This document shows positions 18,126 through 26,290 of a DNA stretch of 64,000 nucleotides, piece after piece. The notes below the pieces were generated by a model. The model did not search any database. It was not told where the DNA came from and was given only the letters and a program-made list of their open reading frames with translations. The position numbers were made by a program, and so were the translations under genes. The number at the start of each line of letters is the position of its first letter. Positions within the stretch are counted from its first letter, which is position 1. The stretch comes from Labilithrix sp. (GTDB taxonomy: Bacteria; Myxococcota_A; Polyangia; Polyangiales; Polyangiaceae), in contig JAHBWE010000003.1 in the NCBI GenBank assembly GCA_019637155.1, positions 124,001-188,000 on the forward strand, in the 5' to 3' direction.

Positions 18126-19439
18126 TCAGCCCGTCATCGCCTCGTCGACCTCGAGGTCGGCGTCGCCCCCCGCTTCGGCGGCGTGGCCCGTGATGAGCCG
18201 CTCGACGACGCGCTGATAGTCCGTGGCCGCGTCCGATTTGGGCGCGTGCTCGAAGATGGTCTTGCCCTGCGCCGGCGCTTCCTTGATGCGCGTCGTGGAG
18301 CGGATCGGCTGGAAGCACCGCTCGCCGAAGTGCTCCTTCATCGTCCCCCACGCGTCGCGGCAGATGCGCGCGCGCCCGTCGTAGAAGGTCGGGAGCACGC
18401 CGTGGATCTGGACCGGGTGGTGGAGGAGCGAGTTGACGTTCTTCACCGTCTTGATGACCTGCCGCACGCCGACGAGCGAGAGGAAGTCGCACGCGACGGG
18501 GACGATGATGCCCTCCGCGAACACGAGCGCGTTCTGGTTGAGGAGCGAGAGCGACGGCGAGCAGTCGAGGATGATGACGTCGTACGCCTGGCTCGCGGCG
18601 GCGAGGCGGTCCTTGAGGATGCGGTCGCGGTTCTGGCGGCCGGCGAGGTAGAGCTCCGCGGCGGCGAGGGTCTCGTTCGAGGGGAGGACGTCGAAGTTCT
18701 CGCGGACCTTCACCGCGACGTCCTGCACGCGGAGGCCCATCACGAGCGAGTGGTAGAGCGTCTTGTCGGACTTCACGCCGAGCGAGACGCCGACGTTGCC
18801 CTGCGAGTCGGTGTCGACGAGCAGCACCTTGTAGCCGCGGAGCGCGAGGCCCGCCGCGATGCTCACGCTCGTCGTCGTCTTCCCGGTGCCGCCCTTGTGG
18901 TTGAAGATCGCCATCTTCCGCGGGCCGGCCATCGTCGGCCGCATCGCCGTCACGCGCGCGGTCGACTCGGGCGGCGCGGCGGCGGCCGCCGCGACGTTCG
19001 TGACCGAGGGGGGATCGCAGCCGAGCATGACGCTGGAGTCGGGCGCGGCCGCGATCGCGACGGGGGTGGACGGTACGGTGGGCGGAGGCGCGGAGAGCGG
19101 CTGCATCACCGCGGGCTGCGGCGTCGGCTTCGCGAGCGGCATCGTGGCGCCGAGGCGCACGCCGCCGGCCTCGGCGAGGAGCTGCGAGCGGCAGCCTTCG
19201 GAGCACGCGTAGCGCGCCTCGCCCTTGATGCGGACGACCTGCGAGACGAGGTCGACCACGAAGCGTTTGTTGCAGCAGTCGCAGACGACGCCGCTCGTCG
19301 TCTCGCCGCGCAGGCTCTTGCCGTGGCACGCCTGCGAGCAGAAGAAGGAGAACGCGTTGTCGCGCTCCTCCATCTGGTAGCGAAACTGAACCTCGAACCC
19401 CCGCCCGCACACCGTGCAGGTCTCGTTCATCCCGGCCAT
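18126..19439 (-). CDS. ParA/MinD-family ATPase with N-terminal Cys-rich zinc-finger region
   Basis: 437 residues. Residues 8-85 contain four Cys pairs (CTVCG, CSQAC, CDCC, CSEGC), probably two zinc-binding modules. A long Pro/Ala linker (about 100-170) leads to the ATPase: deviant Walker A HKGGTGKTT with Lys182 and Lys187, switch-I region DTDSQGN, Walker B VIILDCSPSLS. The family forms dynamic ATP-dependent dimers on DNA and positions cargo such as plasmids, clusters or chromosomes. The extra Cys modules could recruit a protein or nucleic acid cargo. The start at 19439 or an ATG three codons later (19430) are both possible. With the downstream ribbon-helix-helix gene it forms an orphan par-like pair. 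Confidence 0.82.
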   Translation of the reverse strand: MAGMNETCTVCGRGFEVQFRYQMEERDNAFSFFCSQACHGKSLRGETTSGVVCDCCNKRFVVDLVSQVVRIKGEARYACSEGCRSQLLAEAGGVRLGATMPLAKPTPQPAVMQPLSAPPPTVPSTPVAIAAAPDSSVMLGCDPPSVTNVAAAAAAPPESTARVTAMRPTMAGPRKMAIFNHKGGTGKTTTSVSIAAGLALRGYKVLLVDTDSQGNVGVSLGVKSDKTLYHSLVMGLRVQDVAVKVRENFDVLPSNETLAAAELYLAGRQNRDRILKDRLAAASQAYDVIILDCSPSLSLLNQNALVFAEGIIVPVACDFLSLVGVRQVIKTVKNVNSLLHHPVQIHGVLPTFYDGRARICRDAWGTMKEHFGERCFQPIRSTTRIKEAPAQGKTIFEHAPKSDAATDYQRVVERLITGHAAEAGGDADLEVDEAMTG

Positions 19440-19602
19440 GGTTCACCGGTCGCACGGCCGGGAGCGATGGGCCAAAAAAGAGGCGGCGTGCCTTCGATCC
19501 ACTGAGGCTCGCAGGCCGACGATCGAGGCCTCTTGCCCGCAGCGCTCTCGCCGAAAAGCTCAATGAATCCGGATTGGCCCGATTTTGGCTCCAATGTAGG
19601 AC

Positions 19603-20319
19603 ATGAAGCTTTCCTCCACCCTTGGCCTTTCCGTTTTCACCCTCTTCGTCGGTTCGCTCGCCGCGTGCGCGTCCCCCACGGACGACACGACCGCGCAGGA
19701 GAGCGACCTCACCGCGCCGCGCGCCTGCGGCGGGTTCCTGGGCCTGCAATGCGGCGGCGACGAGTTCTGCGATTACGACGTCCGGCACATGTGCGGCGCG
19801 GCCGATCACCTCGGCTCGTGCAAGAAGCGCCCGGAGATCTGCGCGGAGATCTACGCGCCGGTCTGCGGCTGCGACGGCGAGACGTACGAGAACCGTTGCG
19901 CGGCGGAGCGCGCAGGCGCCGGCGTCTTCGCCGAGGCGCCGTGCGCGTTGCCCGAGCCGATCATCTGCACGGCGGAGTGGGATCCCGTCTGCGCCGCCGG
20001 CAAGACGTACTCGAACGCGTGCGGCGCGCGCGCGGCGGGTCATACGCAGTTCACGCCGGGCGAGTGCGCACCGCCGCCGCCGGCCGAGCGCGCGTGCGGC
20101 GGTCGCCTCGGCGACACGTGCGGCGAGCGCGAGTACTGCGCGTACGAGCCCGGCGCGTACTGCGGGATGGCCGACGCGGTCGCCGTCTGCCGCCTCCGCC
20201 CCGAGGTCTGCACGGCGGAGTACGATCCGGTCTGCGCTTGCGACGGCAAGACCTACTCGAACGCGTGCGGCGCCGCCGCCGCGGGCGCCGGCGTCTTCCG
20301 CAAGGGCACCTGCAACTGA
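19603..20319 (+). CDS. Triple Kazal-type protease-inhibitor lipoprotein
   Basis: 238 residues, leader MKLSSTLGLSVFTLFVGSLAAC with lipobox. The mature part contains three Kazal-like modules with the spacing C..Y/W-PVC-C/A-GKTY-N-C: near residues 79-113 (CAEIYAPVCGCDGETYENRC), 122-155 (CTAEWDPVCAAGKTYSNAC) and 202-238 (CTAEYDPVCACDGKTYSNAC). Between them are Cys-rich CGGxLGxxCG segments. Kazal domains block serine proteases. On the surface of a predatory bacterium this may protect against its own or prey proteases. The second module lacks one Cys of the pattern. Confidence 0.88.
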   Translation: MKLSSTLGLSVFTLFVGSLAACASPTDDTTAQESDLTAPRACGGFLGLQCGGDEFCDYDVRHMCGAADHLGSCKKRPEICAEIYAPVCGCDGETYENRCAAERAGAGVFAEAPCALPEPIICTAEWDPVCAAGKTYSNACGARAAGHTQFTPGECAPPPPAERACGGRLGDTCGEREYCAYEPGAYCGMADAVAVCRLRPEVCTAEYDPVCACDGKTYSNACGAAAAGAGVFRKGTCN

Positions 20320-20426
20320 CGCGCTGACGCGCTGACCTGGGGCACGGCTGCGACGGCGACCGCGACGGCGGCGAATCGTCGGCGTGTCGTGTCCCCGCGC
20401 GGTCGGCGGGCGTCAGTCGGCGGGCG

Positions 20427-20834
20427 TCACTCCGGCTTGTGCGTCACGGCCTCGATGTTGTGGCCGTCGAGGTCGAGGACGAACGCGCCGTAGTAGGCCG
20501 GGTGGTAGTGCGCGCGGACGCCGGGCGGTCCGTTGTCCTTGCCGCCCGCGTCCAGCGCGGCCTTGTAGAATGCATCCACTTCCGCACGGCTCGCCGCGAC
20601 GAACGCGAAATGACACGCGTTCCCGGCCGGCTTCTTCCCGCCGCCGGCCCCGATCCAGAAGTCGGGTTTTCCCTTCTCGTTGCCGAACCCGGCCCCTTCG
20701 TACTGCCCGCCGGTCAGCTCCTTCCCGATCTTCATCACGACCTTGATCCCGAGCGGCGCCAGCGCCTTCTCGTAGAACGCGAGCCCCTTCTCGAAATCCG
20801 TAACAGTCACGCCAAAATGGTCAACGATGCTCAT
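20427..20834 (-). CDS. VOC-family (glyoxalase/bleomycin-resistance) protein
   Basis: 135 residues, the usual size of a single-chain vicinal-oxygen-chelate protein with two beta-alpha-beta-beta-beta modules. Probable metal ligands are His6 (DHFGVTV), His75 (CHFAFVA) and Glu128 (DLDGHNIEAV). The DLDGHNIEAV ending is typical of glyoxalase-like proteins of unknown substrate. It is a cytoplasmic enzyme or binding protein. The 5' end faces the 21-kb repeat array. Confidence 0.85.
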   Translation of the reverse strand: MSIVDHFGVTVTDFEKGLAFYEKALAPLGIKVVMKIGKELTGGQYEGAGFGNEKGKPDFWIGAGGGKKPAGNACHFAFVAASRAEVDAFYKAALDAGGKDNGPPGVRAHYHPAYYGAFVLDLDGHNIEAVTHKPE

Positions 20835-20865
20835 CCAACTTCTCCTAGTTGAAAGGGTATCAGCA

Positions 20866-20943
20866 GTAGCCTTAAGCCGGGCCTGACCATGAAAGCTAGC
20901 GACAGTAGCCTTAAGCCGGGCCTGACCGTGAAAGCTAACGACC
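20866..20943 (+). repeat. Two tandem 39-base units (empty form of the 21-kb array)
   Basis: Two consecutive 39-base units at 20866-20904 and 20905-20943 begin GTAGCCTTAAGCCG and continue GGCCTGACC then TGAAAGCTA. They differ at only a few positions. The same flanks surround the longer units that follow, so these look like copies lacking the structured insert. Confidence 0.85.
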
Positions 20944-21086
20944 GTAGCCTTAAGCCGTCAGGTGGAAGGGCCCGCGAACGCGACCGCCACAGCGGTTGCG
21001 AAGCAACCCGGCGCCTCGCGCCGGGTCGTGTTCGCGGGCGCGGGGGGTGTCGGGGGCGAAGCCCCTGACCGTGAAAGCCAACGACC
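20944..21086 (+). repeat. Structured repeat R3 inside a 143-base filled unit
   Basis: The unit starts GTAGCCTTAAGCCG like its short neighbours, but then holds about 104 extra net bases bounded by TCAGG (20958-20962) and CCTGA (21064-21068), which are inverted repeats. Inside, CCCGCGAACGCGACC at 20971-20985 pairs with GGTCGTGTTCGCGGG at 21024-21038 at all 15 positions, with one G-T wobble. Between them are CCGC-CACA-GCGG, GGTTGC-GAA-GCAACC and CCCGGCGC-CTC-GCGCCGGG hairpins. Confidence 0.88.
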
Positions 21087-21222
21087 GTAGCCTTAAGCCG
21101 TCAGGTGGAAGGGCCCGCGAACGCGACCGCCACAGCGGTTGCGAAGCAACCCGGCGCCTCGCGCCGGGTCGTGTTCGCGGGCGCGGGGGGGTGTCGGGGG
21201 CGAAGCCCCTGACCGTGAAAGC
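21087..21222 (+). repeat. Structured repeat R4, near-identical tandem copy of R3
   Basis: The second filled unit has the same closing stem (21114-21128 with 21167-21181) and the same internal hairpins, offset by 143 bases from R3. It ends at the GTGAAAGC flank and is directly followed by the truncated copy. Confidence 0.87.
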
Positions 21223-21269
21223 GTTCGCGGGCGCGGGGGTGTCGGGAGCGAAGCCCCTGACCGTGAAAT
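21223..21269 (+). repeat. Truncated 3' end of the structured repeat (R5)
   Basis: Only the 3' part is present: half of the closing stem (GTTCGCGGGCGCGGGGG), the GAA-loop hairpin with one arm change (GGGAGC instead of GGGGGC), then CCTGACCGTGAAA. It abuts the stop codon of purH. Confidence 0.8.
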
Positions 21270-22835
21270 CTAGTGCCGGAAGTGGCGGAAGCCTGTCGTC
21301 ACCATCGCGAGGCCGAGGCGGTCGGCGGTGGCGATGACGTCGGGGTCCTTTACGCTGCCGCCCGGCTGCGCGACGGCGGTGATGCCGTGCTTCGCGGCGG
21401 CCTCGATGCCGTCGGGGAACGGGAAGAACGCGTCGGACGCGAGGACGGAGCCCTTCGCCTCGTCCCCTGCTTTTTCACATGCGATCTGCACCGAAATCAC
21501 GCGCGACATCTGGCCTGCGCCGACGCCGACGGTGCGCTGTCCCTTCGCGAGGACGATCGCGTTCGACTTCACGTGCTTGCACACGCGCCACGCGAACTCG
21601 AGGGCGGTGAGCTCCTCCGCGGTGGGGGCCCGCTTCGTGACGACCTTGCCGCCGGAGGCCTCGAGCGCCGCGGTCGCGTCCGCGCTCTGCACCACGAGGC
21701 CGCCCGAGACGCGCTTGTACTGGAGCGCGGCGTGGTTCGGATCGGGGCTCCCCGTCGCGATGAGGCGGAGGTTCTTCTTCGCGCGCAGCGCCTCGAGCGC
21801 GGCGGCCGCGAACGACGGCGCGACGACGCACTCGAGGAACGTCTCCGCGAGGAGCGCCGCCGTCGCCGCGTCGACCTCGCGGTTCAGCGCGACGATGCCG
21901 CCGAAGGCCGAGAGCGCGTCGGCGTCGCGCGCGGTTCGATAAGCGTCCGCGAGCGTCTTCGCGGTCGCGACGCCGCACGGGTTCGTGTGCTTCACCACCA
22001 CCGCCGTCGGCTCGGTGTGCTCGCGCACCGCCTCGAGCGCGGCGTCGACGTCGACGAGGTTGTTGAAGGAGAGCTCCTTGCCGCCGGCGCCGAGGCTCTC
22101 CGCGCGCGCGAGGCTCCCCGCCGGCGCGTTGCGCTCGACGTAGAACGCGCCCGTCTGGTGCGGGTTCTCTCCATATCGAAGCGCATACGCACGCTCGAAC
22201 GGCAGCGTGAGGTAGCGCGGGTACGTCGTCTTGTCGGCGCTCTCGTCGGCCGCGGCGCGCGAGCCCGAGAGGACGCCGCTGATCGCCGCGTCGTACGCCG
22301 CGGTGTGGGCGTAGGCCTTCGCCGCGAGCTCGCGCCGCGTCGCGGCCGACACCTCGCCGCCCTTCTCGACCTCGGCGAGGACGCGATCGTAGTCGGCCGG
22401 GTCGCAGACGATCGCGACGCGCGCGTGGTTCTTCGCCGCGGAGCGCACCATCGACGGCCCGCCGATGTCGATGTTCTCGATGATCTCCTCGAGCGTCGAG
22501 GCGGGGTTCGCCGCGACCTTCTCGAACGGATAGAGGTTCACGACGACGAGGTCGATCGGCTTCGCGCCGAGGCGGCCGAGGTCGGCGTCGTCGGTCCCCT
22601 CCCGCGCGAGGATGCCGCCGTGGACGCGCGGGTGCAGCGTCTTCACGCGCCCCCCCATCACCTCGGGCGAGCCGGTGTAGTCCTCGACCGTCTGCACCGC
22701 GATCCCCTCCGCCGCGAGCGCCTTCGCGGTCCCGCCCGACGAGAGGAGCGTCACCCCGCGGTTCGCGAGCGCACGCGCGAACGCGATGAGACCAGTCTTG
22801 TCGGAGACGGAGAGGAGCGCGGTCCGGATGGGCAT
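21270..22835 (-). CDS. purH: Bifunctional AICAR formyltransferase / IMP cyclohydrolase
   Basis: 521 residues, full length for PurH. The N-terminal IMP cyclohydrolase domain shows SVSDKTGL, LLSSGGTAKAL, GGRVKTLHPRVHGGILA and NLYPF. The C-terminal transformylase domain shows YGENPHQ, FNNLVDVDAA, KHTNPCG with the catalytic Lys282-His283, AFGGIVALNREVD and the terminal DKTG-like fold ending in FRHFRH. It carries out the last two steps of de novo IMP synthesis. It is a single gene here with no other pur genes. The structured repeats begin immediately after its stop. Confidence 0.97.
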   Translation of the reverse strand: MPIRTALLSVSDKTGLIAFARALANRGVTLLSSGGTAKALAAEGIAVQTVEDYTGSPEVMGGRVKTLHPRVHGGILAREGTDDADLGRLGAKPIDLVVVNLYPFEKVAANPASTLEEIIENIDIGGPSMVRSAAKNHARVAIVCDPADYDRVLAEVEKGGEVSAATRRELAAKAYAHTAAYDAAISGVLSGSRAAADESADKTTYPRYLTLPFERAYALRYGENPHQTGAFYVERNAPAGSLARAESLGAGGKELSFNNLVDVDAALEAVREHTEPTAVVVKHTNPCGVATAKTLADAYRTARDADALSAFGGIVALNREVDAATAALLAETFLECVVAPSFAAAALEALRAKKNLRLIATGSPDPNHAALQYKRVSGGLVVQSADATAALEASGGKVVTKRAPTAEELTALEFAWRVCKHVKSNAIVLAKGQRTVGVGAGQMSRVISVQIACEKAGDEAKGSVLASDAFFPFPDGIEAAAKHGITAVAQPGGSVKDPDVIATADRLGLAMVTTGFRHFRH

Positions 22836-22880
22836 GCGCGCGAGATAGCGACCGCGACCGGCGCGGTCAATGCACGGAGC

Positions 22881-24047
22881 TCAGGCCACCGCGCTCACGC
22901 CCGGAGCGTCCGAGCCCGAAGCACCCGCAGCGCCCGAGACGTCCGGCGCGATCGCGGGCGCGACGCACCAGCGGTTGCGGCCCGCGCGCTTCGACGCGTA
23001 GAGCGCGCGATCGGCGCGGACCACGAGCTCGCTCGCGGTCTCGTTCGGGAGCGCGATCGCGGCGCCGGCGGAGACGGTGACGGCGAGCGTGCGCTCGGAC
23101 GGGAGCCTCACGCGGAGCGCGCGGATCGCGTGGAGGAGGCGATCGGCGAGGACGGTGACCTCGGCGTCGCCCGAGTCGGGGAGGACGATCGCGAACTCCT
23201 CGCCGCCGTAGCGCGCGACGAGGTCGGAGCGGCGCGGGAAGGAGCGCGCGAGCGTGTCGGCGATCGCCTTGAGGACGGCGTCGCCGCCGGGGTGCCCGTG
23301 CTGATCGTTGATCGACTTGAAGCGATCGACGTCGACCATGATGAGGGTGACGGGGCGCTTCACGACGCTCGCGATCGTCAGCGCGCGCTCGAGCGCGAGG
23401 TCGAAGGCCCTGCGGTTCGCGACGCGCGTGAGGCCGTCGGTGTCACCCTCGCGCCGCGTCTGCTCGAGCTGCTCGCCGAGGCTCTCGAGCCGCGCCTTGA
23501 GATCGGCGTTCTGCTGCTCCGCCGTCCTCCGCGCCTCCTCGATCGCCTTGTTGACCGCGTCCGCGACGAGCGCCGCCTCGCGCTTCAGGAGCTCGACCGA
23601 GCCCGACTCGACCGCGGCGCCGAGGGCGCTCACGCGGCGCCGCAGCAACGCGTCGTTCTTGCCCTGCGTCCCCGACGTCTTCGAGATCGAGTCGACGAGC
23701 GCGAAGATCGCGTTCCGCATGTCGCGCATCGAGTTGCTGACGTACTCGTTCTCGCGGCGCGCGCGCTTGGCGACGAAGTCGACGAGCCCGCGCCAGTCGC
23801 GATGCTCCACGATCGCCTCGCCCGCGGGCGAGGTCGGCGCCGCGGAGCGGACGAGGATGTGCTTGGCCCACTGCTCGTAGACCTCGACCTCGGGCGCGCT
23901 CTCGCCGTCGAGCGGAAACGCGTGCCGCGCCCGCGCGCGCAGGATCTCGCCCACCGCGTCCAGCGCGGCGTTCAGCTCGACGTCATCGTCCAGGGACGCC
24001 CGAGCCGGGATCCCGGTCGAGCTCTCCTTGCGGCGCCAGAACATCAC
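22881..24047 (-). CDS. GGDEF diguanylate cyclase with coiled-coil sensor region
   Basis: 388 residues, cytoplasmic. The N-terminal 160 residues are helical and unfamiliar. A probable coiled coil (about 160-200: NKAIEEARRTAEQQNADLKARLESLGEQLEQTRRE) precedes the GGDEF domain, which begins DTDGLTRVANRRAFD. The active site is GGEEF at 281-285. An allosteric I-site RxxD (Arg272 to Asp275) sits five residues before it, so product inhibition by cyclic di-GMP is expected. Both catalytic and inhibitory residues are intact, so it should make c-di-GMP. Its gene lies 127 bases downstream of the sigma region-4-like gene, separated by a terminator. Confidence 0.92.
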   Translation of the reverse strand: MMFWRRKESSTGIPARASLDDDVELNAALDAVGEILRARARHAFPLDGESAPEVEVYEQWAKHILVRSAAPTSPAGEAIVEHRDWRGLVDFVAKRARRENEYVSNSMRDMRNAIFALVDSISKTSGTQGKNDALLRRRVSALGAAVESGSVELLKREAALVADAVNKAIEEARRTAEQQNADLKARLESLGEQLEQTRREGDTDGLTRVANRRAFDLALERALTIASVVKRPVTLIMVDVDRFKSINDQHGHPGGDAVLKAIADTLARSFPRRSDLVARYGGEEFAIVLPDSGDAEVTVLADRLLHAIRALRVRLPSERTLAVTVSAGAAIALPNETASELVVRADRALYASKRAGRNRWCVAPAIAPDVSGAAGASGSDAPGVSAVA

Positions 24048-24099
24048 TCCTGGGAACGACGGCCCGCGGCGGACGTTAAGTGCCGGAGCTGCAAAAAGC

Positions 24100-24130
24100 G
24101 ACGGCCCGGAGGGCTGGTCTCCGGGCCGTC
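24100..24130 (-). terminator. Rho-independent terminator of the sigma region-4-like gene
   Basis: On the minus strand a perfect 12-base stem (GACGGCCCGGAG with CTCCGGGCCGTC) with a 7-base loop is followed by GC and five T residues. It lies 44 bases after the stop of the 24174-24953 gene and before the GGDEF gene, so the GGDEF gene needs its own promoter. Confidence 0.9.
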
Positions 24131-24173
24131 TTGCAGGGGGGACGAAGAAGCTACGGAAGAATCGGACAGCTCG

Positions 24174-24953
24174 TCACTCGCCGAGGGCGTCGCTCGCGAA
24201 CTCCTCGACGTCGAAGTCGGCGTCGCCGTTGTCGGTGCCGTCGGCCTTGGTGTCGTTGTCGTTGTCGGCGTCCTCCGACTCCGACTCGTCCTCGTCCTCG
24301 TCCTCATCCTCGTTCTTGGTGAGGATCGGGAGGCGGCGCTTGCCGATCGGGCCCTCGTCGACGTAGTCGCGGAGGGCGTTCATGTCCTTGAGCGCCTGGA
24401 GCTTGGCGAGGCCCTTCACCTCGACCTGGCGGATGCGCTCGCGGGTCAGGTTCATGATCGCGCCGACCTCTTCGAGGGTCGTGCCGCCGCGGTCGGCGAC
24501 GTCGAGCGCGCACGTCTCGTTCATCTCCCAGACCTCGAGGTCGGGGAAGTTCAACTTGATCGCGCCGGTGCGGGCGGACACGTCGAGGTAGAGGTGGTGC
24601 TTGCAGGAGACGAACGGGCACGGGCGCTCCGCGTCCTGGCACTCCGAGCGCGTCTTCGGGCGGACGATGTCGTCGACCTCCGGGTAGAGGAGGCGGCCCA
24701 TCTCGAGCTCGCGCTTCGTCATGCGCTTCACGCTGATCGTGCGCGCGCGGATGTCCCGCTTGCGGCGCGAGCGGCGCTGCTCCCGCGTGACCTTCTCTTC
24801 CTCGGTCGGCTGGGGAGCGAGGGCGAGCGCACCGTCGGTCGCGAGGGCCGGACCCTCGTCGCCGGTGATCGTCTCCGTCGTACCGCTGTCGATCGAGTCC
24901 ATCGATTCGACGACCGAGACCACTTCCCCAGCTTCGAGATGATTCGACTCCAT
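24174..24953 (-). CDS. Sigma-70 region-4-like DNA-binding regulator
   Basis: 259 residues. The start at 24953 is supported by a strong ribosome-binding site, GGAGGAAGC, six to eight bases upstream. Residues about 155-190 form a helix-turn-helix of the sigma region 4.2 kind: [29 protein letters not shown]. Upstream is a Cys/His segment ([14 protein letters not shown]) seen in sigma-like DNA-binding proteins of deltaproteobacteria and planctomycetes. The C-terminal 55 residues are almost all Glu, Asp, Ser and Asn. Core-binding region 2 is absent, so it is more likely a regulator or an anti/co-factor than a full sigma factor. A long leader (to 25381) and a strong terminator suggest tight control of a monocistronic gene. 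Confidence 0.8.
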   Translation of the reverse strand: MESNHLEAGEVVSVVESMDSIDSGTTETITGDEGPALATDGALALAPQPTEEEKVTREQRRSRRKRDIRARTISVKRMTKRELEMGRLLYPEVDDIVRPKTRSECQDAERPCPFVSCKHHLYLDVSARTGAIKLNFPDLEVWEMNETCALDVADRGGTTLEEVGAIMNLTRERIRQVEVKGLAKLQALKDMNALRDYVDEGPIGKRRLPILTKNEDEDEDEDESESEDADNDNDTKADGTDNGDADFDVEEFASDALGE

Positions 24954-25381
24954 TTGCTTCCTCCGTTGCTGCCGGCGCAACGCACCAGCCCTTGAGACGC
25001 ACGTCCCCCGGAGCGCCGCTCGAGGACCGATGTCCTACAGCGCGGCACCTTTTCTCCATCGAGCCCCCCGACCCGAACCAAGGCGCACGTCACCCCGCGC
25101 GAGCTCGCTCGCGATCAGTGAGAGGCTTGGGTACTGCACCTCGGCGATGCTTCCACCGAGGTCGCCTGGCGCGTCTCCATCGACTGGAGGAAGGCCGGCA
25201 TAGCTCCGACGCGAGCGACAATATTCCGAGCCACAGACGAGGGTCAACGTCGTGATCTGCTTTTTTTTAGACGTTTTCCATAATGGAGCAGCTACGCGCA
25301 CTTATCCATCACGCTAGGACATAAAATGTCCGATCGCCGCTCATCCATGTCACGCCTCGCGCACGAATTCGGAGTGGGTGT
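24954..25381. other. Regulatory spacer between divergent genes
   Basis: 428 bases with no convincing gene. It carries the ribosome-binding site and leader of the minus-strand sigma-like gene, an AT-rich stretch at about 25257-25335 that includes eight consecutive T residues at 25261-25268, and the palindrome listed separately at 25317-25331. The T-run has no strong hairpin before it, so I do not call it a terminator. Confidence 0.5.
25317..25331. promoter_or_regulatory. Perfect palindrome, candidate operator of the 25382-29791 operon
   Basis: GGACAT-AAA-ATGTCC is a perfect 6-base inverted repeat with a 3-base spacer, 51 bases before the start of the first operon gene and in the only AT-rich patch of this area. 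Such sites are typical of dimeric repressors. No matching regulator family can be named from the sequence. Confidence 0.45.
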
Positions 25382-26287
25382 ATGTTGCCCACCGTGCTCG
25401 TCCCGAAGGACATCGCCGCTCGTGGAGCGCGGATTCGCTTCGTCGAGGCGGGCGAAGGCGCGAGGAAGACGCCGCTCCTGCTCCTCCACGACTTCTGCTC
25501 GTCGCGCGACGTGTGGTCCGCGTCGATCGAGAAGCTCGCGGAAAGGTTCCATGTTCTGGCGCCGGACCTCCCCGGCTTCGGGGCGAGCGAGAAGCCCGAT
25601 CCGCAGCGCTACGCGTACGGCTGGGACGCCTTCGCGAGCTCGCTCTTCGATCTCGTCGCCGCGCTCGGCCTCGGCCGCGTCCACGTCTGCGGCCACGGGA
25701 TGGGCGGCGGCGTCGCGCTCACGCTGGCGGCGCAGCACCCCGCGAGCGTGAACAAGCTCGTGCTCTCCTCCGCGCTCGTCTACCCGCCGCAGGAGCACGC
25801 CCTCGAGCGCGCGGGCCGCCTCCCGCTCGTCGGCGCCCTCGTCTGGCGGCAGGCGATGGGCCGCGCGCTCTTCCGCTCCTACGTGCAGTCCACCGTCTAC
25901 GCCGGCGCGCCGAAGGTGCCGGCCGGCCGCGCCGACGAGCTCTACGACGTCTTCAACACGCCGGGCGCGCGCCAGGCCGCGCACGCGACGCTGGTCGCGA
26001 AGGCGGACACGCGCCCGCTCGTCGCGCACCTCCCGCGCGTGACCGCGGACACGCTCGTGGTGTGGGGCCGCGACGACGCGATCGCGCCGATCGAGCACGG
26101 ACGCCGCCTCGCGCGCGAGCTCCACGCGCGGTTCGAGGTGCTGGAGTGCGGTCGCTGCCCGCCCGACGAGCAGCCGCAGGCCTTCGCCCTCACGCTCGCG
26201 TCGTTCCTCGAGGTGCCGAAGGAGCCCGAGCCGCGCGAGAAGAAGCAGACGAAGAAGAAGGCCGCCGCACGCGCCAGCGATCGCTGA
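25382..26287 (+). CDS. Alpha/beta-hydrolase-fold protein lacking the catalytic Ser and His
   Basis: 301 residues with a complete alpha/beta-hydrolase fold: LLLLHDF (oxyanion region), DLPGFGASEKP, LGLGRVHVCGHGMGGGVAL (nucleophile elbow), VVWGRDDAIAP and the final FEVLECGRCPPDEQP. The elbow reads GHGMG, so Gly106 replaces the nucleophile Ser. The usual GHxP His is Arg258. Only the acid Asp232 remains. It is therefore probably not a serine hydrolase and may bind a ligand or protein. A Lys-rich tail (KKQTKKK) ends it. It starts a compact operon with the ABC importer (3-base gap), so a role connected with imported peptide-like substrates is plausible. Confidence 0.82.
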   Translation: MLPTVLVPKDIAARGARIRFVEAGEGARKTPLLLLHDFCSSRDVWSASIEKLAERFHVLAPDLPGFGASEKPDPQRYAYGWDAFASSLFDLVAALGLGRVHVCGHGMGGGVALTLAAQHPASVNKLVLSSALVYPPQEHALERAGRLPLVGALVWRQAMGRALFRSYVQSTVYAGAPKVPAGRADELYDVFNTPGARQAAHATLVAKADTRPLVAHLPRVTADTLVVWGRDDAIAPIEHGRRLARELHARFEVLECGRCPPDEQPQAFALTLASFLEVPKEPEPREKKQTKKKAAARASDR

Positions 26288-26290
26288 CCG

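Noticed and set aside
20866-21269. CRISPR array at the tandem units
   Set aside because: Units vary between 39 and about 140 bases and no unique spacers of constant length separate them; no cas genes are nearby. They are better read as tandem copies of an intergenic element.
24174-24953. A complete sigma-70 factor
   Set aside because: Only the region-4-type helix-turn-helix is visible; the core-binding region 2 and the -10-recognition residues are absent.
25261-25268. Eight T residues as a terminator
   Set aside because: No stable hairpin of useful length precedes the T-run on the plus strand, and no gene ends just upstream of it on that strand.
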